64,000 nucleotides of DNA from Gordonibacter sp. An230 (GCF_002159915.1 NZ_NFJP01000006.1:84047-148046); one strand, 5' to 3'; counted from the first letter of the stretch, positions 33,436 through 42,825 are shown. Made by a program: numbers and translations. Notes: generated from the sequence alone by a model not told the origin.

Positions 33436-36213
33436 ATGAGCAAAGCGATTTGTACTGATCGATGCAGGAAGCTGCCGGGGTGCGCTCGCGGAGTCCGCGC
33501 GGCGTTGGCGTTCGTCCTGGCGACGACCCTTCTGCCGACGGCTTTGTTCCAAACCGCTTGGGGCGATGAGGCCGTTGGGGACAAATCCCCGGGCCTTGCC
33601 AAGATGCTTGATCGCGAAAGCCAGGCGATCCTCAAGGCGTACCAAGCCGCCATCGACGCAGGGGAGGACCCGTCGTATGCGCTGGCCTATCTGGCGCAGG
33701 AATCGTACAACTCCAGTGAAAGCGACATCGCGCCTTTGTTGGGCGAAACTGCCCCTTCGGAGTTCTATCTGACGAACCAAGGGGCCGTCACTGATGTGAA
33801 GTTCCAGAACCCGTGGGGCTCCTGCTGGGCTTTCGCGGCCATTGCGGGCGTGGAGAGTTCCATCTTGAAGGCAAGCGGTGCCGCAACCGGTTCGGGCGAG
33901 GTCGACGAGCCGCAGCTTTCTAATCTGCCCAGTTCGGCCACGGGCAACGGTCTTGATTTCTCGGAGCACGCTCTGGCATGGTTCGTCCATGAGCCGCAAA
34001 CCGAGGAGAGCGGCGGTTCGCAGGTGGGCGAGGGGTTGTTCCGCAACGATCCGGATTCGAATGCCACTCAGATGGTGGGCGGCATGCCTTACCAGGCCGA
34101 GTCGGCCTTGACCTCGTGGCAGTCCTTTGCGACCGAGGAGTCGGTTCCCTACACGTATCGGGATGCCGACGGGACCTTTCATACGGACGACTCCTCGTGG
34201 TACCACATGAGCAGCGCGGTGCTCGACCCTTCCGACGAAACCGATGCGCGCAACAAGGACTGGTCTGTCGATCCCGAGCTGCGCACCGAGGAGGGCACCG
34301 GCTGGCGCGTGTCAGGGACGATCGATCTGCCGAGCCCCGCCGTTGTCAGCGTGGATGCGACCACGGGCCAAAAGACGTACACAGGTTACGATGCAGAGGC
34401 CACCGAGGCCATCCAGCAGACGCTCATGGAAGTGGGGGCGGTCACCATCGCTTACAAAGGGGACCAATCTGAGCCTTCCGAGACGACGGGGGACGGCAAG
34501 TATGCCGGCAGCGGCGAACATATCTCCTACGACAACTGGTGCCAATACGATGCAAACGAGCACCCGGGTGTTGACCATGCGGTGACCATCGTTGGCTGGG
34601 ACGACAACTATCCAGCTTCGAACTTCACGGGCACGGTTAGCGGCAGTCCCGAGGGCAACGGCGCATGGCTGGTCAAAAACAGCTGGGGTGCCGATGCGTT
34701 CTTCTCTGATCGTGGCTATTCGGTGGAGGATTCCATAGGATGGGGGCTGCCAGACGAGGAGGGCGGTGCAAGCGGCTTTTTCTGGCTTTCGTATTACGAC
34801 CATACTATCTCAAACCCCGTCGCCTACCAGGTGACCCCCGCCTCCGAGAGCTACGATAACAACTACCAGTACGACTACCTGGCCACCTCGCAGCAACCTT
34901 CCTGCGGAACCACTCCCGGCGATGTGCGGGTTGCCAATGTGTTCACTGCTGACAGCCCGGAGATACTGCAGGCGGTTTCCGCATGGACGTTTTCCCAAGA
35001 TGCAACAGTCGAGATCGAGGTGTACCTGCTGGATGACGAGGCCGATTCTCCTGTTGAGGGGGTGTTGGCGGCAAAACAAAATGCGGTATTCGAGTATGGC
35101 GGGTTCCACACCGTTGCGCTTGACAACCCGGTGCGCTTAGCCGAAGGGCAGCGTTACGCGGTGGTGGAGCGCGTGCCGACGACGTACACCGATCCCGCTA
35201 CCGGCGAACAGGTTCCCGGTGGTTATTTCAATCTGGAATCGGGCATAGACCCTGAGGTCACCGCGACGATGAACATTCCTTTGAGCGCAAGCACGGTGTC
35301 CAACGACGGGGAAACGTATTACACCGAAGACGGCAAGACGTGGAAAACTCCCGCTCAGCTTAATGAGGAGATGGACCAGCTGGGTTCGCCCATGTCGTAC
35401 GGAAGCGCGCTCATCAAGGCGTTTACGGACGAGGATCCGAACCCGCCTGTTCGAGAAGATGCTGTGCTCGAGGCGGTGCAGGGCGAAGGCGCTCACGGCG
35501 AGATTGTTGAGACCTATGATGCGCAGGCGTTGTCTGCGGATGACCTGGTGGCGAAGGCCTACTACGGCGAGGAATCTGCTGAGGCCGACGACTTGTCGTT
35601 CTCGTATCGGCTGGAGGGTGCAGACGACGCGTTCGTCGAGGGTCTGCCTTCCGATGCCGGCATCTACGAGGTTTCTATCACATTGTCTGGGAAGGCGGTC
35701 GGGAGCGTCGAGTATCGCGAGGTGACTGCGACGGTGCTCGTGCGAATCGATCCGGCGACGTTCTCGTATGCGGTTCCCGATCAGAAGGTGAAGATCGGCA
35801 CGGGGTTGGATACTATCGAGGCGCCTTCCGTTGCCCAGGGGGTCGCGGGGCAGGAGGTGAGAGGCGCTCTTTCATGGTATCTCGATGAAGCGCGCGCTCA
35901 GCCGGTTCCGGCGGACTACGTCTTTGCCGGCAAGGAAGGCGACGCAGTGGAACTTCATTGGTCGTTCGCTCCTGCCGAAACGGAATCGAATTACGTGTCC
36001 GAGCCAGTCAACGGCGTCGCGCGGCTCACATTGTCGGGCGGTGGCAACCCCGAGGCATCGTCTTCCGGAGACGACGGTTCGACGCTGCGGAATCTTGCGA
36101 GCACTGGCGATGTGCTTGCGTCGGTGCCGATCGTGCTTGGCACGCTCGTTTCGGTGGCGGGGGTGACGCTTGTCGTGGCGGCGGCTCGCCGCCGATTCGC
36201 AGACAAAAGGTGA
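33436..36213 (+). CDS. Secreted C1A-type cysteine peptidase with LAXTG wall anchor
   Basis: 925 residues from ATG 33436 behind GGAGGAAAGAG. A signal peptide (about 15-40) is followed by a papain-fold domain with catalytic Cys130 (NPWGSCWAF), His381 (GVDHAVTIVGW) and Asn415 (KNSWG). A beta-rich lectin-like segment and an Ig-like region (about 680-800) come next. The sorting signal LASTG (887-891), a membrane helix and a basic tail (RRRFADKR) end the protein. LAXTG is the motif of class E sortases of high-GC actinobacteria. Protein-degrading, wall-anchored surface enzyme; substrate unknown. A second, divergent copy of the same design follows at 36641. Confidence 0.88.
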   Translation: MSKAICTDRCRKLPGCARGVRAALAFVLATTLLPTALFQTAWGDEAVGDKSPGLAKMLDRESQAILKAYQAAIDAGEDPSYALAYLAQESYNSSESDIAPLLGETAPSEFYLTNQGAVTDVKFQNPWGSCWAFAAIAGVESSILKASGAATGSGEVDEPQLSNLPSSATGNGLDFSEHALAWFVHEPQTEESGGSQVGEGLFRNDPDSNATQMVGGMPYQAESALTSWQSFATEESVPYTYRDADGTFHTDDSSWYHMSSAVLDPSDETDARNKDWSVDPELRTEEGTGWRVSGTIDLPSPAVVSVDATTGQKTYTGYDAEATEAIQQTLMEVGAVTIAYKGDQSEPSETTGDGKYAGSGEHISYDNWCQYDANEHPGVDHAVTIVGWDDNYPASNFTGTVSGSPEGNGAWLVKNSWGADAFFSDRGYSVEDSIGWGLPDEEGGASGFFWLSYYDHTISNPVAYQVTPASESYDNNYQYDYLATSQQPSCGTTPGDVRVANVFTADSPEILQAVSAWTFSQDATVEIEVYLLDDEADSPVEGVLAAKQNAVFEYGGFHTVALDNPVRLAEGQRYAVVERVPTTYTDPATGEQVPGGYFNLESGIDPEVTATMNIPLSASTVSNDGETYYTEDGKTWKTPAQLNEEMDQLGSPMSYGSALIKAFTDEDPNPPVREDAVLEAVQGEGAHGEIVETYDAQALSADDLVAKAYYGEESAEADDLSFSYRLEGADDAFVEGLPSDAGIYEVSITLSGKAVGSVEYREVTATVLVRIDPATFSYAVPDQKVKIGTGLDTIEAPSVAQGVAGQEVRGALSWYLDEARAQPVPADYVFAGKEGDAVELHWSFAPAETESNYVSEPVNGVARLTLSGGGNPEASSSGDDGSTLRNLASTGDVLASVPIVLGTLVSVAGVTLVVAAARRRFADKR

Positions 36214-36249
36214 TGTGCGCAAAGCTTCGGATGAACGCTGCGTGATCGT

Positions 36250-36283
36250 ATGCCGTCGAGGGCTGCGCCCCTCCCGACGGCAT
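36250..36283 (+). terminator. Hairpin after the first peptidase gene
   Basis: ATGCCGTCG (36250-36258) pairs perfectly with CGACGGCAT (36275-36283). There is no strong T-tract, so it may be a weak terminator or RNA stabiliser. Confidence 0.5.
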
Positions 36284-36332
36284 GGCGAGCGCGTCTGCCC
36301 CTTTTGACGGCCGCAGAGAGGAAGGAATGCCG

Positions 36333-36629
36333 ATGGGCTTGTTCGGCTCGGGAAAGTTCGACGAGGAGAAGCTGCAGGAGCGCGTGGCAAAAGCTCTTGA
36401 TGAGATGGGCCTTACCGTGGAGTCGGTATCCGAGAATGATGGGGCGTTGCATGTGGGCTGCTTTCAGGGCGGGTCGGGGCTGAGCTCGTTCAAAAACCTG
36501 TCGCTCACCATCGAGGGTGTCATCGGTTTTCTCCAGGCGAACGATCGCGAGATCGTTGATGTGAAAGCAAGCCCGTGCGGCTCGGGCGACTCGATCATGA
36601 GCCAGCTGGTGACGGTTCTGTATCGGTAG
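36333..36629 (+). CDS. Small protein of unknown function between the peptidases
   Basis: 98 residues from ATG 36333, 8 nt after GAGGAAGGA; ATG 36327 is an alternative. It looks like a soluble alpha/beta protein with pattern EEKLQERVAKALDEMGLTVE, then a strand-rich end (SIMSQLVTVLYR). No signal peptide. It sits between two secreted peptidase genes with only 11 nt to the next start, so it is probably co-expressed, but its role is unknown. Confidence 0.6.
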   Translation: MGLFGSGKFDEEKLQERVAKALDEMGLTVESVSENDGALHVGCFQGGSGLSSFKNLSLTIEGVIGFLQANDREIVDVKASPCGSGDSIMSQLVTVLYR

Positions 36630-36640
36630 AGAGGTTGTCG

Positions 36641-38737
36641 GTGGAAGATCGTCGACATCGAAGGGTAAGGGCCGACGTGGGAAAGCGGCTCAGCATGGAT
36701 GGACGGCTTGGTGCGGGCCGACGATTTGTCGCGTTCGCACTGGGTGCGGCGTTGGCGTGCGGGCTTGCGCCTGCGGCGGCGCTCGGAGAGCCGTCGGTTT
36801 TGGAACGCACGGGCGATGCGGTTGACGTGCAAAACGCGGACGATGCGGAAAGGACGGCTGGCGCGCCGGGCGAGAGTTCGCAGGGTGAGGGCGCGGACGG
36901 TGCGCAGGGCACTCGAGACGGAGCCGAGGAATTCGAACCGGCATCCGAACCGGAGCTGCCGTGCGAGTCGGAGTCCGGGTTCAATCCGGATCTGTCATCC
37001 GAATCGGAACCTGGGCTCGGTTCTGAGCCGTCGCCCGCCCCTGCCGACTTTGTCGATCCCGCCGATGCGGCATCGTTCGACCCGCGTGAGAAGGGCCTCG
37101 TCACGCCGGTGCGCAACCAAGGCTCCGACGATTTGTGCGGCCCGTTCGCCTCGATGGCTTCGCTGGAGACCTCGCTCGTCTACGACGGCGTGGCCACCGA
37201 CGAGCTGGTCGAGAAGGGCCTGTCCCCTTATCAGGCGGTGTATTTCGCCCGAATGGGAGACGAGGAGCGCGAGGCGGGAGGCTTGAACGCCTTCATGCCG
37301 GATGTCCCCTATGCCGGAGGCGTCGCGCCGTTTGCGGTGGCGGGAAGTCTGGCTGCGGGCAAGGGCGCGTCCATTGCGCAAGAGGGCGTGACGGATTGGG
37401 CGAACCCGCAGCTTGACGAGGCGTTGCGGTTCCAAAGCGACGTGCGTCTCACAGGAACCGCTCACTTCAACTTCAACGCAGCTGCCTATTGGGAGACGCC
37501 GGGGGGTGGCGAGGAGGGGCTCGCCGCCGTGAAGCGCGTCGTGGCGCACGAAGGACCGGTGGTGGCGGAGTTCTGCTCCGATCAGAGGTTCGGTAACTTC
37601 AACGACCGGGAGTCGTGCTACTACACGGCTCCCGGCACGACGGGCGCGGTGCCCGACCACTACGTGGCCATCGTGGGCTGGGACGACGGCTTTTCGCGTG
37701 AGAGCTTCAACGAGTGGATGCGGCCCGAATCCGATGGTGCATGGCTGGCGAAGAACTCATGGGGCGGCGATTGGGGAGAATCGGGCTATTTTTGGATCTC
37801 GTACGAAGATGCCACGCTGTCTGCCCAGGCGGCGCTGTTCGGCGAGGTCAAGCGCGAAGGCGAGGCTATCTACCAGTACGATGCGAGCGGGTGGACCGAC
37901 TCGCTGTCGATGGGCGGCTCCGTCGGCTGGGCGGCCAACGTGTTCACGAGCGGGCGGGACGAGACGCTTGAACGCGTGCAGTTCTGCACGACGGGCATCG
38001 GCACCTCCTATGCGGTGGAGGTGCATCGCGGGGCGACCGATGCAGATCCGCGCGGCGGCGAGGTGGCGGCGACGTGCACGGGCGTGCGGGGGATGCCAGG
38101 TTATGTGACGGTGGCGCTCGACGAGCCGGTGGCGCTTTCTGCGGGCGAGACGTTTTCCGTGGTGGTGAGGCTCGAGAACGAAAGCTACGCATATCCGCTT
38201 GCCGTGGAAACGTTCACGCCCGATCCGGAGTTTCCCGATGCTGAGCCTACGTACATGGGATACGACGCGCAGGGCTCGCGCGAGGTAAGCTGGGTGTCGG
38301 TTGACGGCGTGATCTGGGAAGACCCCGCAGGCTACGGGCGCGATCTCGCACAGGGAGGGACATGGGGCGACGAGGGCGCCGGAGCAGGTTCTGCAAACGC
38401 GCAGACCGTGTCCAAGGTCAGTTCGGCGCACTCGTACGTGACGAATGTGTGCGTGAAGGCGCTCACGATGCCGTGCGAGGCGGGCGGTGGCGAAGGCGAG
38501 GATGGCGATGCGGGGGGCGAATGCGATGTGGACGGCGATGACGGTAACGCGGCGCAAACCGGCGGCTCGTCGGACGGCCCAGCTGCGCTTGCCGACACCG
38601 GCGATGTGGCGGCTCCCGTTGCAACGTCGCTTGCGGTCTTCGCCGTCGTCCTTGCCGTTTTCGTCGTGGCAATGACTCGTCGGGTGGCTACCGACGGCCG
38701 ATGCGGGAACGGTCGGAAACGGCGTGCGCTGCCATGA
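36641..38737 (+). CDS. Secreted C1A-type cysteine peptidase with LAXTG wall anchor (second copy)
   Basis: About 698 residues if GTG 36641 is used (AGAGG six nt upstream). GTG 36677 and ATG 36695 are alternatives giving a shorter signal peptide. After the signal comes an acidic Glu/Ser/Pro-rich linker, then a papain-fold domain with Cys166 in DDLCGPFAS (not the usual GSCWAF), His340 (PDHYVAIVGW) and Asn372 (KNSWGGDWGESGYFWISYED). A beta-rich domain follows, then LADTG (650-654), a membrane helix and a basic tail. Same architecture as the peptidase at 33436 but with a changed active-site surround. Probably surface-anchored by a class E sortase. Confidence 0.85.
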   Translation: MEDRRHRRVRADVGKRLSMDGRLGAGRRFVAFALGAALACGLAPAAALGEPSVLERTGDAVDVQNADDAERTAGAPGESSQGEGADGAQGTRDGAEEFEPASEPELPCESESGFNPDLSSESEPGLGSEPSPAPADFVDPADAASFDPREKGLVTPVRNQGSDDLCGPFASMASLETSLVYDGVATDELVEKGLSPYQAVYFARMGDEEREAGGLNAFMPDVPYAGGVAPFAVAGSLAAGKGASIAQEGVTDWANPQLDEALRFQSDVRLTGTAHFNFNAAAYWETPGGGEEGLAAVKRVVAHEGPVVAEFCSDQRFGNFNDRESCYYTAPGTTGAVPDHYVAIVGWDDGFSRESFNEWMRPESDGAWLAKNSWGGDWGESGYFWISYEDATLSAQAALFGEVKREGEAIYQYDASGWTDSLSMGGSVGWAANVFTSGRDETLERVQFCTTGIGTSYAVEVHRGATDADPRGGEVAATCTGVRGMPGYVTVALDEPVALSAGETFSVVVRLENESYAYPLAVETFTPDPEFPDAEPTYMGYDAQGSREVSWVSVDGVIWEDPAGYGRDLAQGGTWGDEGAGAGSANAQTVSKVSSAHSYVTNVCVKALTMPCEAGGGEGEDGDAGGECDVDGDDGNAAQTGGSSDGPAALADTGDVAAPVATSLAVFAVVLAVFVVAMTRRVATDGRCGNGRKRRALP

Positions 38738-38821
38738 ATCTGGCGTCGTTTCGTTGCTCTCGATGCATTATGGTCGCTTCTGCTTTCCCGCGGTCGATGG
38801 AGAGGAGGTCCGTCATGGGTT

Positions 38822-39073
38822 TTGGGCGGTTTCAATGACGAAAAAGGCAAAGTCGGCTATAGCAACGGTCCGTATCGTGTGATGCAGGTGGTGCTGCGCG
38901 AGAAATTCGCAGGCAAGGGTTCGAAGCATTTCCGCGAGATCGAGGAATTGTGCAACGAACAGTACCCCGAAGGCTATCGGTTGCACATGTTTGCTCAGTC
39001 GATTGCGAATTCTTCAGGCTTCGGCGGCGGGAATCGCGCCGTGTGCAATCTTGTGTTTGAGCGGATGGTCTAA
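38822..39073 (+). CDS. Small conserved-looking protein, start disrupted or TTG
   Basis: An 83-residue soluble protein (VMQVVLREKFAGKGSKHFRE, then RLHMFAQSIANSSGFGGGNR). The in-frame start is TTG 38822. The better-placed ATG 38815, 5 nt behind GGAGAGGAGG, is in another frame and stops after 7 codons. Deleting one T from the TTTT run at 38820-38823 would join ATG 38815 to this frame, so a one-base frameshift or a TTG start are both possible. No family recognised. Confidence 0.55.
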   Translation: MGGFNDEKGKVGYSNGPYRVMQVVLREKFAGKGSKHFREIEELCNEQYPEGYRLHMFAQSIANSSGFGGGNRAVCNLVFERMV

Positions 39074-39099
39074 TCAGGCATTACAGGCATCTGCGTAAA

Positions 39100-39128
39100 G
39101 CCGCATGGCGCGCTGTGCTGCATGCGGC
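39100..39128 (+). terminator. Hairpin terminator
   Basis: GCCGCATG (39100-39107) and CATGCGGC (39121-39128) form a perfect 8-bp stem directly after the small gene. Confidence 0.55.
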
Positions 39129-39193
39129 CTTGCGCGTTCCGTCCCTCCGGCTTACGGGTAGGGCTTCGCTATGAAAAGAGAGGTTGTTCGAAG

Positions 39194-40270
39194 ATGGTTC
39201 GTGATTTCTCCAATCCCAAGAAGCTCGGCTTCATGCGCTTTCTACAGGCAGTGTTCTTCCTCAACATCCTGCTTACACTGGTCTTGTCGGCGTTTCTCAT
39301 CAAAGAGCAGTACGCTCTTGATTTCGCGGACGTGCTCGATTACCTCAATCTTATCTTCGAAGCCATGAGCTTCTGGCTTATCTGGCAGCGCAAAGCTGCG
39401 GCCCGCTTGCTCATCATGGCATTCGCGCTGTTCAACATCGTCATCGGGACGGGCTACAACCTCGGTCAGGGCGACTTCAACCTTCTCGACCAGCTGCTTT
39501 CCTCCCTTTTTGATGTTGTCCTGTTCCTGTACTTCCTCACGTCGCGGCGCGTGAAGGCCGTGCTCATCGAGCCGTTCACGGCTGAGGTGAAGCGCGAGGA
39601 GCTTGCGCGCGAGATCAGCTACTTCAAACCGCGTACTTGGGCGTTCTGGCGCAACCTCATCATGTACTTCTGCGTGTTCAGCGTGGTGGGGCATTGGATG
39701 GAAGCCGCGTACTGCACGCTCATCCGTTTCGGCATCCTGCCTGGCATCTACGATCCGAACTCGCAGATATGGTCGGACTGGTTCTACCCCTTCCCCGTCT
39801 ACGGCGTGGGGGCGGTGGCGTGCGTGCTTCTGTTCTACCCCATCAAGAACTCCCTAGAGAGACGCATCGGCAGTCGTGTGGTGCCGCTGCTCATCAGTTT
39901 CGTCATCAACGCGTTTGTCTGCACGCTCATCGAGTTGGCGATGGGGCTTGCGCTCAACATGGATTACGCGTTGTGGGACTATCGCGATATGTTCTGCAAC
40001 TTCATGGGGCAGGTGTGCTTGCAGAACGCCGTGGCCTTCGGCATTGTGGCGACGCTCATGACCTGGGTCGTCTATCCGGCACTGGAGGCGGGGCTACGCA
40101 AGCTGCCCAAGGACGGCGTGAACACGGCGTTCGTCGGCGTGTGCGTGGGGTTCGCCATACTCGTCTTCCTGTATTACGTCAATGTGGTTCTGCCTGGCGT
40201 GTCAATCACCTCCAACGAGGCGGGGTCTGTGGTGGAGATCGATTTTGGGAAAGAGGGCAAAGTTCAGTGA
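39194..40270 (+). CDS. CmpB-family putative ABC transporter permease
   Basis: A 358-residue multi-pass membrane protein of the CmpB family (PF06541-like). ATG 39194 lies behind GAGAGG. About nine helices. The family core reads WRNLIMYFCVFSVVGHWMEA, FPVYGVGAVACVLLFYP and ELAMGLALN. The N-terminal third (about 130 residues, four helices) is an extra membrane segment absent from the shorter neighbour. Called a permease by family name only; no ATPase or substrate-binding gene is near. A shortened paralogue follows directly. Confidence 0.82.
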   Translation: MVRDFSNPKKLGFMRFLQAVFFLNILLTLVLSAFLIKEQYALDFADVLDYLNLIFEAMSFWLIWQRKAAARLLIMAFALFNIVIGTGYNLGQGDFNLLDQLLSSLFDVVLFLYFLTSRRVKAVLIEPFTAEVKREELAREISYFKPRTWAFWRNLIMYFCVFSVVGHWMEAAYCTLIRFGILPGIYDPNSQIWSDWFYPFPVYGVGAVACVLLFYPIKNSLERRIGSRVVPLLISFVINAFVCTLIELAMGLALNMDYALWDYRDMFCNFMGQVCLQNAVAFGIVATLMTWVVYPALEAGLRKLPKDGVNTAFVGVCVGFAILVFLYYVNVVLPGVSITSNEAGSVVEIDFGKEGKVQ

Positions 40271-40359
40271 TGCGTGCGAAGGCCATGCCGGGTGGTGTGG
40301 GCGGGGTGGATTCTCCGTATTCCGCGACAACCGTCGCATAGGCTGCGAGGCGATGTGCG

Positions 40360-40965
40360 ATGCCTTTGCTCGTTCGGGAGGACGAACTTTACGGTTACGC
40401 GCCCGACACTTTCGCGTTCTGGCGCAACCTCGCCGTGTACTTCTGCGTGTTCAGCGTGCTAGGACATTGGATGGAGATCGCGTATTGCTTGTTCATGGAC
40501 GTGTGTTTCGGTATCGTGGAAGATGACTCGCTCGTGTGGGACGACCCTATGTATCCCTTTCTCGTGTACGGGGTTGGCGTGGCGGTGTGCGCCGTGGTGC
40601 TTGTGCCGCTGCGGGGGCGTCTTGTGGCCGTGCGCCGCACGCTTGTGGGGGCGGGCGTCCAGTTCTACCTGATTTCAGTTTTGGTATGCCTCGCTATGGA
40701 GCTGGCGATGGGGCTTATGCTCAACCTCCCGGATGCCGCTGGCGAGTATCCACTATGGGACAATTCCGAGCTTCCGTTCAACGTGTTCGGCCAAGCGTGG
40801 CTTGTGAACGATGCGGCGCTGGCTTCCGTGGCCACCCTCTACACCTGGGTGGTTTATCCGCTGTGCCAGAAGCTCTTGGCAAAGGTGCCGCTGCGCTTGA
40901 TGAACGTGCTTGCCGCAGCCGTCGTCGCGTGCTTCGCTGCGCTGTGTGCGGTGAAGTTCTCGTAG
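40360..40965 (+). CDS. CmpB-family membrane protein, short paralogue
   Basis: 201 residues from ATG 40360. It matches the C-terminal two thirds of the previous protein: FWRNLAVYFCVFSVLGHWMEIAYC, PFLVYGVGVAVCAVV, MELAMGLMLN, YTWVVYPLCQKLLAKVP. It lacks the N-terminal helices. Clearly a tandem duplication followed by divergence or truncation. No strong ribosome binding site is seen, so it might be poorly expressed. Confidence 0.75.
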   Translation: MPLLVREDELYGYAPDTFAFWRNLAVYFCVFSVLGHWMEIAYCLFMDVCFGIVEDDSLVWDDPMYPFLVYGVGVAVCAVVLVPLRGRLVAVRRTLVGAGVQFYLISVLVCLAMELAMGLMLNLPDAAGEYPLWDNSELPFNVFGQAWLVNDAALASVATLYTWVVYPLCQKLLAKVPLRLMNVLAAAVVACFAALCAVKFS

Positions 40966-41073
40966 AGTGTCTTGGGTTCGCTGGGCGAGCGCGCCTCTTC
41001 AGGGGCGGGCAACTCTGGTTCTTCGCCGGCAAGCGCGTGATCGACCTCAACGGACGCCTGCGCACCGCAGTCT

Positions 41074-41530
41074 GCTGTGCCGTCAACGGAAAGCGAGGAG
41101 GCCGACGAATCATCTTCGACCATGATCTCCTGCGAGATAGACGAAACGACGATGACGGTCGCCACGCAAATGGACTCGGCTGACACGACGATTACGATGG
41201 GCGCCGACGATGCGACCATCGCCGGCGCGAGCATCGGCAAGATAGCGCCGGCGACAGGCGTGACTCCGCTGACGAAACTGACAGCCCACAATGCCTACAC
41301 CTCAACCATCTCGTGGAACTGCACGGGCGCCTTTCAGGCGGGCACGCACCATATCGCCACCATCGCGCTCACCGCAACGGAGGGGCTAAGCTTGAGCAAA
41401 AGACAACGCTTCGGTCGCCGTCGAAGGTGCAACAGCGCAGTGGAGCGTGACGCACGATGGTGCGGCTGGACGGACAACGTGCCGAGCATCCACGCGGCGT
41501 TCTCCAAGACGTCGGGAACGCGAAGGCTTC
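41074..41530 (+). pseudogene. Remnant of a surface protein with an Ig-like repeat
   Basis: A continuous plus-strand frame (41077 on) contains IGKIAPATGVTPLTK and TSTISWNCTGAFQAGTHHIA, the pattern of bacterial Ig-like/S-layer repeats (itW...gaFqagT.Y.atitLta). After TEGLSLSK the pattern continues in a second frame (DNASVAVEGATAQWSVTHDG) and then a third (NVPSIHAAFSKTSGT). So one repeat is split by two frameshifts, with no start, signal peptide or anchor left. A decayed fragment of a larger adhesin-like gene. Confidence 0.45.
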
Positions 41531-41539
41531 GCTGTCCTT

Positions 41540-42080
41540 TCTTTTCTTTCCTGATATCCGTGGTTACCTGTGTCCGTCTTATCCGGCCGTGTTCATCCGC
41601 ATCTGACGTGCCCGGTCATCGCATCGCTTCTTTCGTGCCTGCCTATCTCGACCATTCCGACTGCTTGCATCCACTCCCTGCGTTTGCGCCCCTCCTGTTT
41701 TCTCCATCTGCCGCGTTCGGTTGCTGCCTCGATTGCTGCAGCGCCGTCGCTCTCTCGCGCTCGTCGCGTCTGCCCGATGCCCTCTCTTGCCACCTCTTCA
41801 CCCCGCTCTGCCCAGTCGCAACCTCTCTTGCGCTTGCCGTCCCGATCATCCCGTCCGTCTCGCCTTGTCTGCGCCGTCGCGTCTCATCGTCTCGCCTCGC
41901 GGTCTCGCTCGCGTTGCTCTGCGGTTCCACCTGATGCCGCCCCTGCGAGCGCCTCCGTCCTCAGATCCGTTTCTCTTTCGCATTTGCCGCCTCTTGGGGT
42001 GTGGTGACGCAAGCTGCTTCAACGAAACGGCAACCAAATTCTATTGCGCCTGTGTTTTCGCTCCGGGCGCGCATGGATGC
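41540..42080. other. Pyrimidine-rich non-coding tract 1
   Basis: About 540 bases in which the plus strand is strongly biased to C and T (runs such as CCTCTCTTGCCACCTCTTC). It ends at the TATAAT box of the YtxH gene. No gene is seen on either strand. Confidence 0.55.
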
Positions 42081-42083
42081 CCC

Positions 42084-42089
42084 TATAAT
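42084..42089 (+). promoter_or_regulatory. -10 box of the YtxH / PRC-barrel / VTT cassette
   Basis: TATAAT, 35 nt before ATG 42125, which has AAGGAGG at 42112-42118. Confidence 0.6.
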
Positions 42090-42124
42090 AAGCGGACGGA
42101 CGAACATCCCAGAAGGAGGCTGTC

Positions 42125-42664
42125 ATGGGCAACAAACTAGGTGCTTTCCTGGCCGGCGGGCTTGCAGGCGCGGCCATCGCGCTTTTGTGCGCGCCCCGTT
42201 CGGGTCGCGAGACGCGGGCTCTGGTCACAGACAAGGTGAATGCTGTTTGGGGCGAGGCTCAGGAGCTTGGCGCGCAAGCTGGCAGCAACATGCAACAGGC
42301 CTATCGCGAGGCTACTGCCAAAGGCCAGGAGGTCGTTCAGGACGTGGCGGCTAAGGGCCAGGAGCTCTACGGCCAGGCTGCTCAGCGCGTGCACGACGCA
42401 GCTGGCACCATCAAGCCGGCGTTCTCTCAGAAGAACGACGAGTTGCGCGATAAGATCGAGGCGGCGCGCCAGCGCATCGCCTCGCAGGTGGCTAGGAACG
42501 CCGACCAAGCGCACGATTCGGCGAGCAAGGCCATTCCCGTGGCTGCTGGCACGGCGCACGAAGTCGTTGACGCCGCACAGGACAAGGCGCAGGATGCAGC
42601 TGATTCGGTGAAGAGCGTCGCGGATGATGCCGCCGACAAGATCGACGACAAGGACCTGTGGTAA
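42125..42664 (+). CDS. YtxH-domain protein
   Basis: 179 residues. A Gly-rich membrane helix (GAFLAGGLAGAAIALLCAPRSG) with the YtxH hallmark AxxxLLxAPxSGxETR at residues 17-32. It is followed by a long amphipathic, Ala/Gln/Asp-rich helical tail with LEA-like or apolipoprotein-like repeats (AKGQEVVQDVAAKGQELYGQ). Probably anchored in the membrane with a helical tail in the cytoplasm. Members are tied to general stress response in Bacilli; its role here is unknown. First gene of the cassette with the PRC-barrel and VTT genes. Confidence 0.82.
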   Translation: MGNKLGAFLAGGLAGAAIALLCAPRSGRETRALVTDKVNAVWGEAQELGAQAGSNMQQAYREATAKGQEVVQDVAAKGQELYGQAAQRVHDAAGTIKPAFSQKNDELRDKIEAARQRIASQVARNADQAHDSASKAIPVAAGTAHEVVDAAQDKAQDAADSVKSVADDAADKIDDKDLW

Positions 42665-42682
42665 CACCGAGGCTCTGAAAGG

Positions 42683-42746
42683 GAAGCGGCGCGCGAAACG
42701 AGAGGTCCGACGCCGAACGCGTCGGGGCTCCCTCGCGCGCCGCTTC
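42683..42746 (+). terminator. Nested hairpin between the YtxH and PRC-barrel genes
   Basis: Outer stem GAAGCGGCGCGCGA (42683-42696) / TCGCGCGCCGCTTC (42733-42746), 14 bp perfect. Inside it CCGACGC (42707-42713) pairs with GCGTCGG (42719-42725). No T-run follows, so an intra-operon processing or stabilising element is as likely as a terminator. Confidence 0.6.
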
Positions 42747-42825
42747 TCCGCATTTGAACGCACGCATGGCGCTGGGGGGCTCGGCATCGGCCAGCGAAGC
42801 GCGTCGTGCTGTACGGGAGAAGGAC

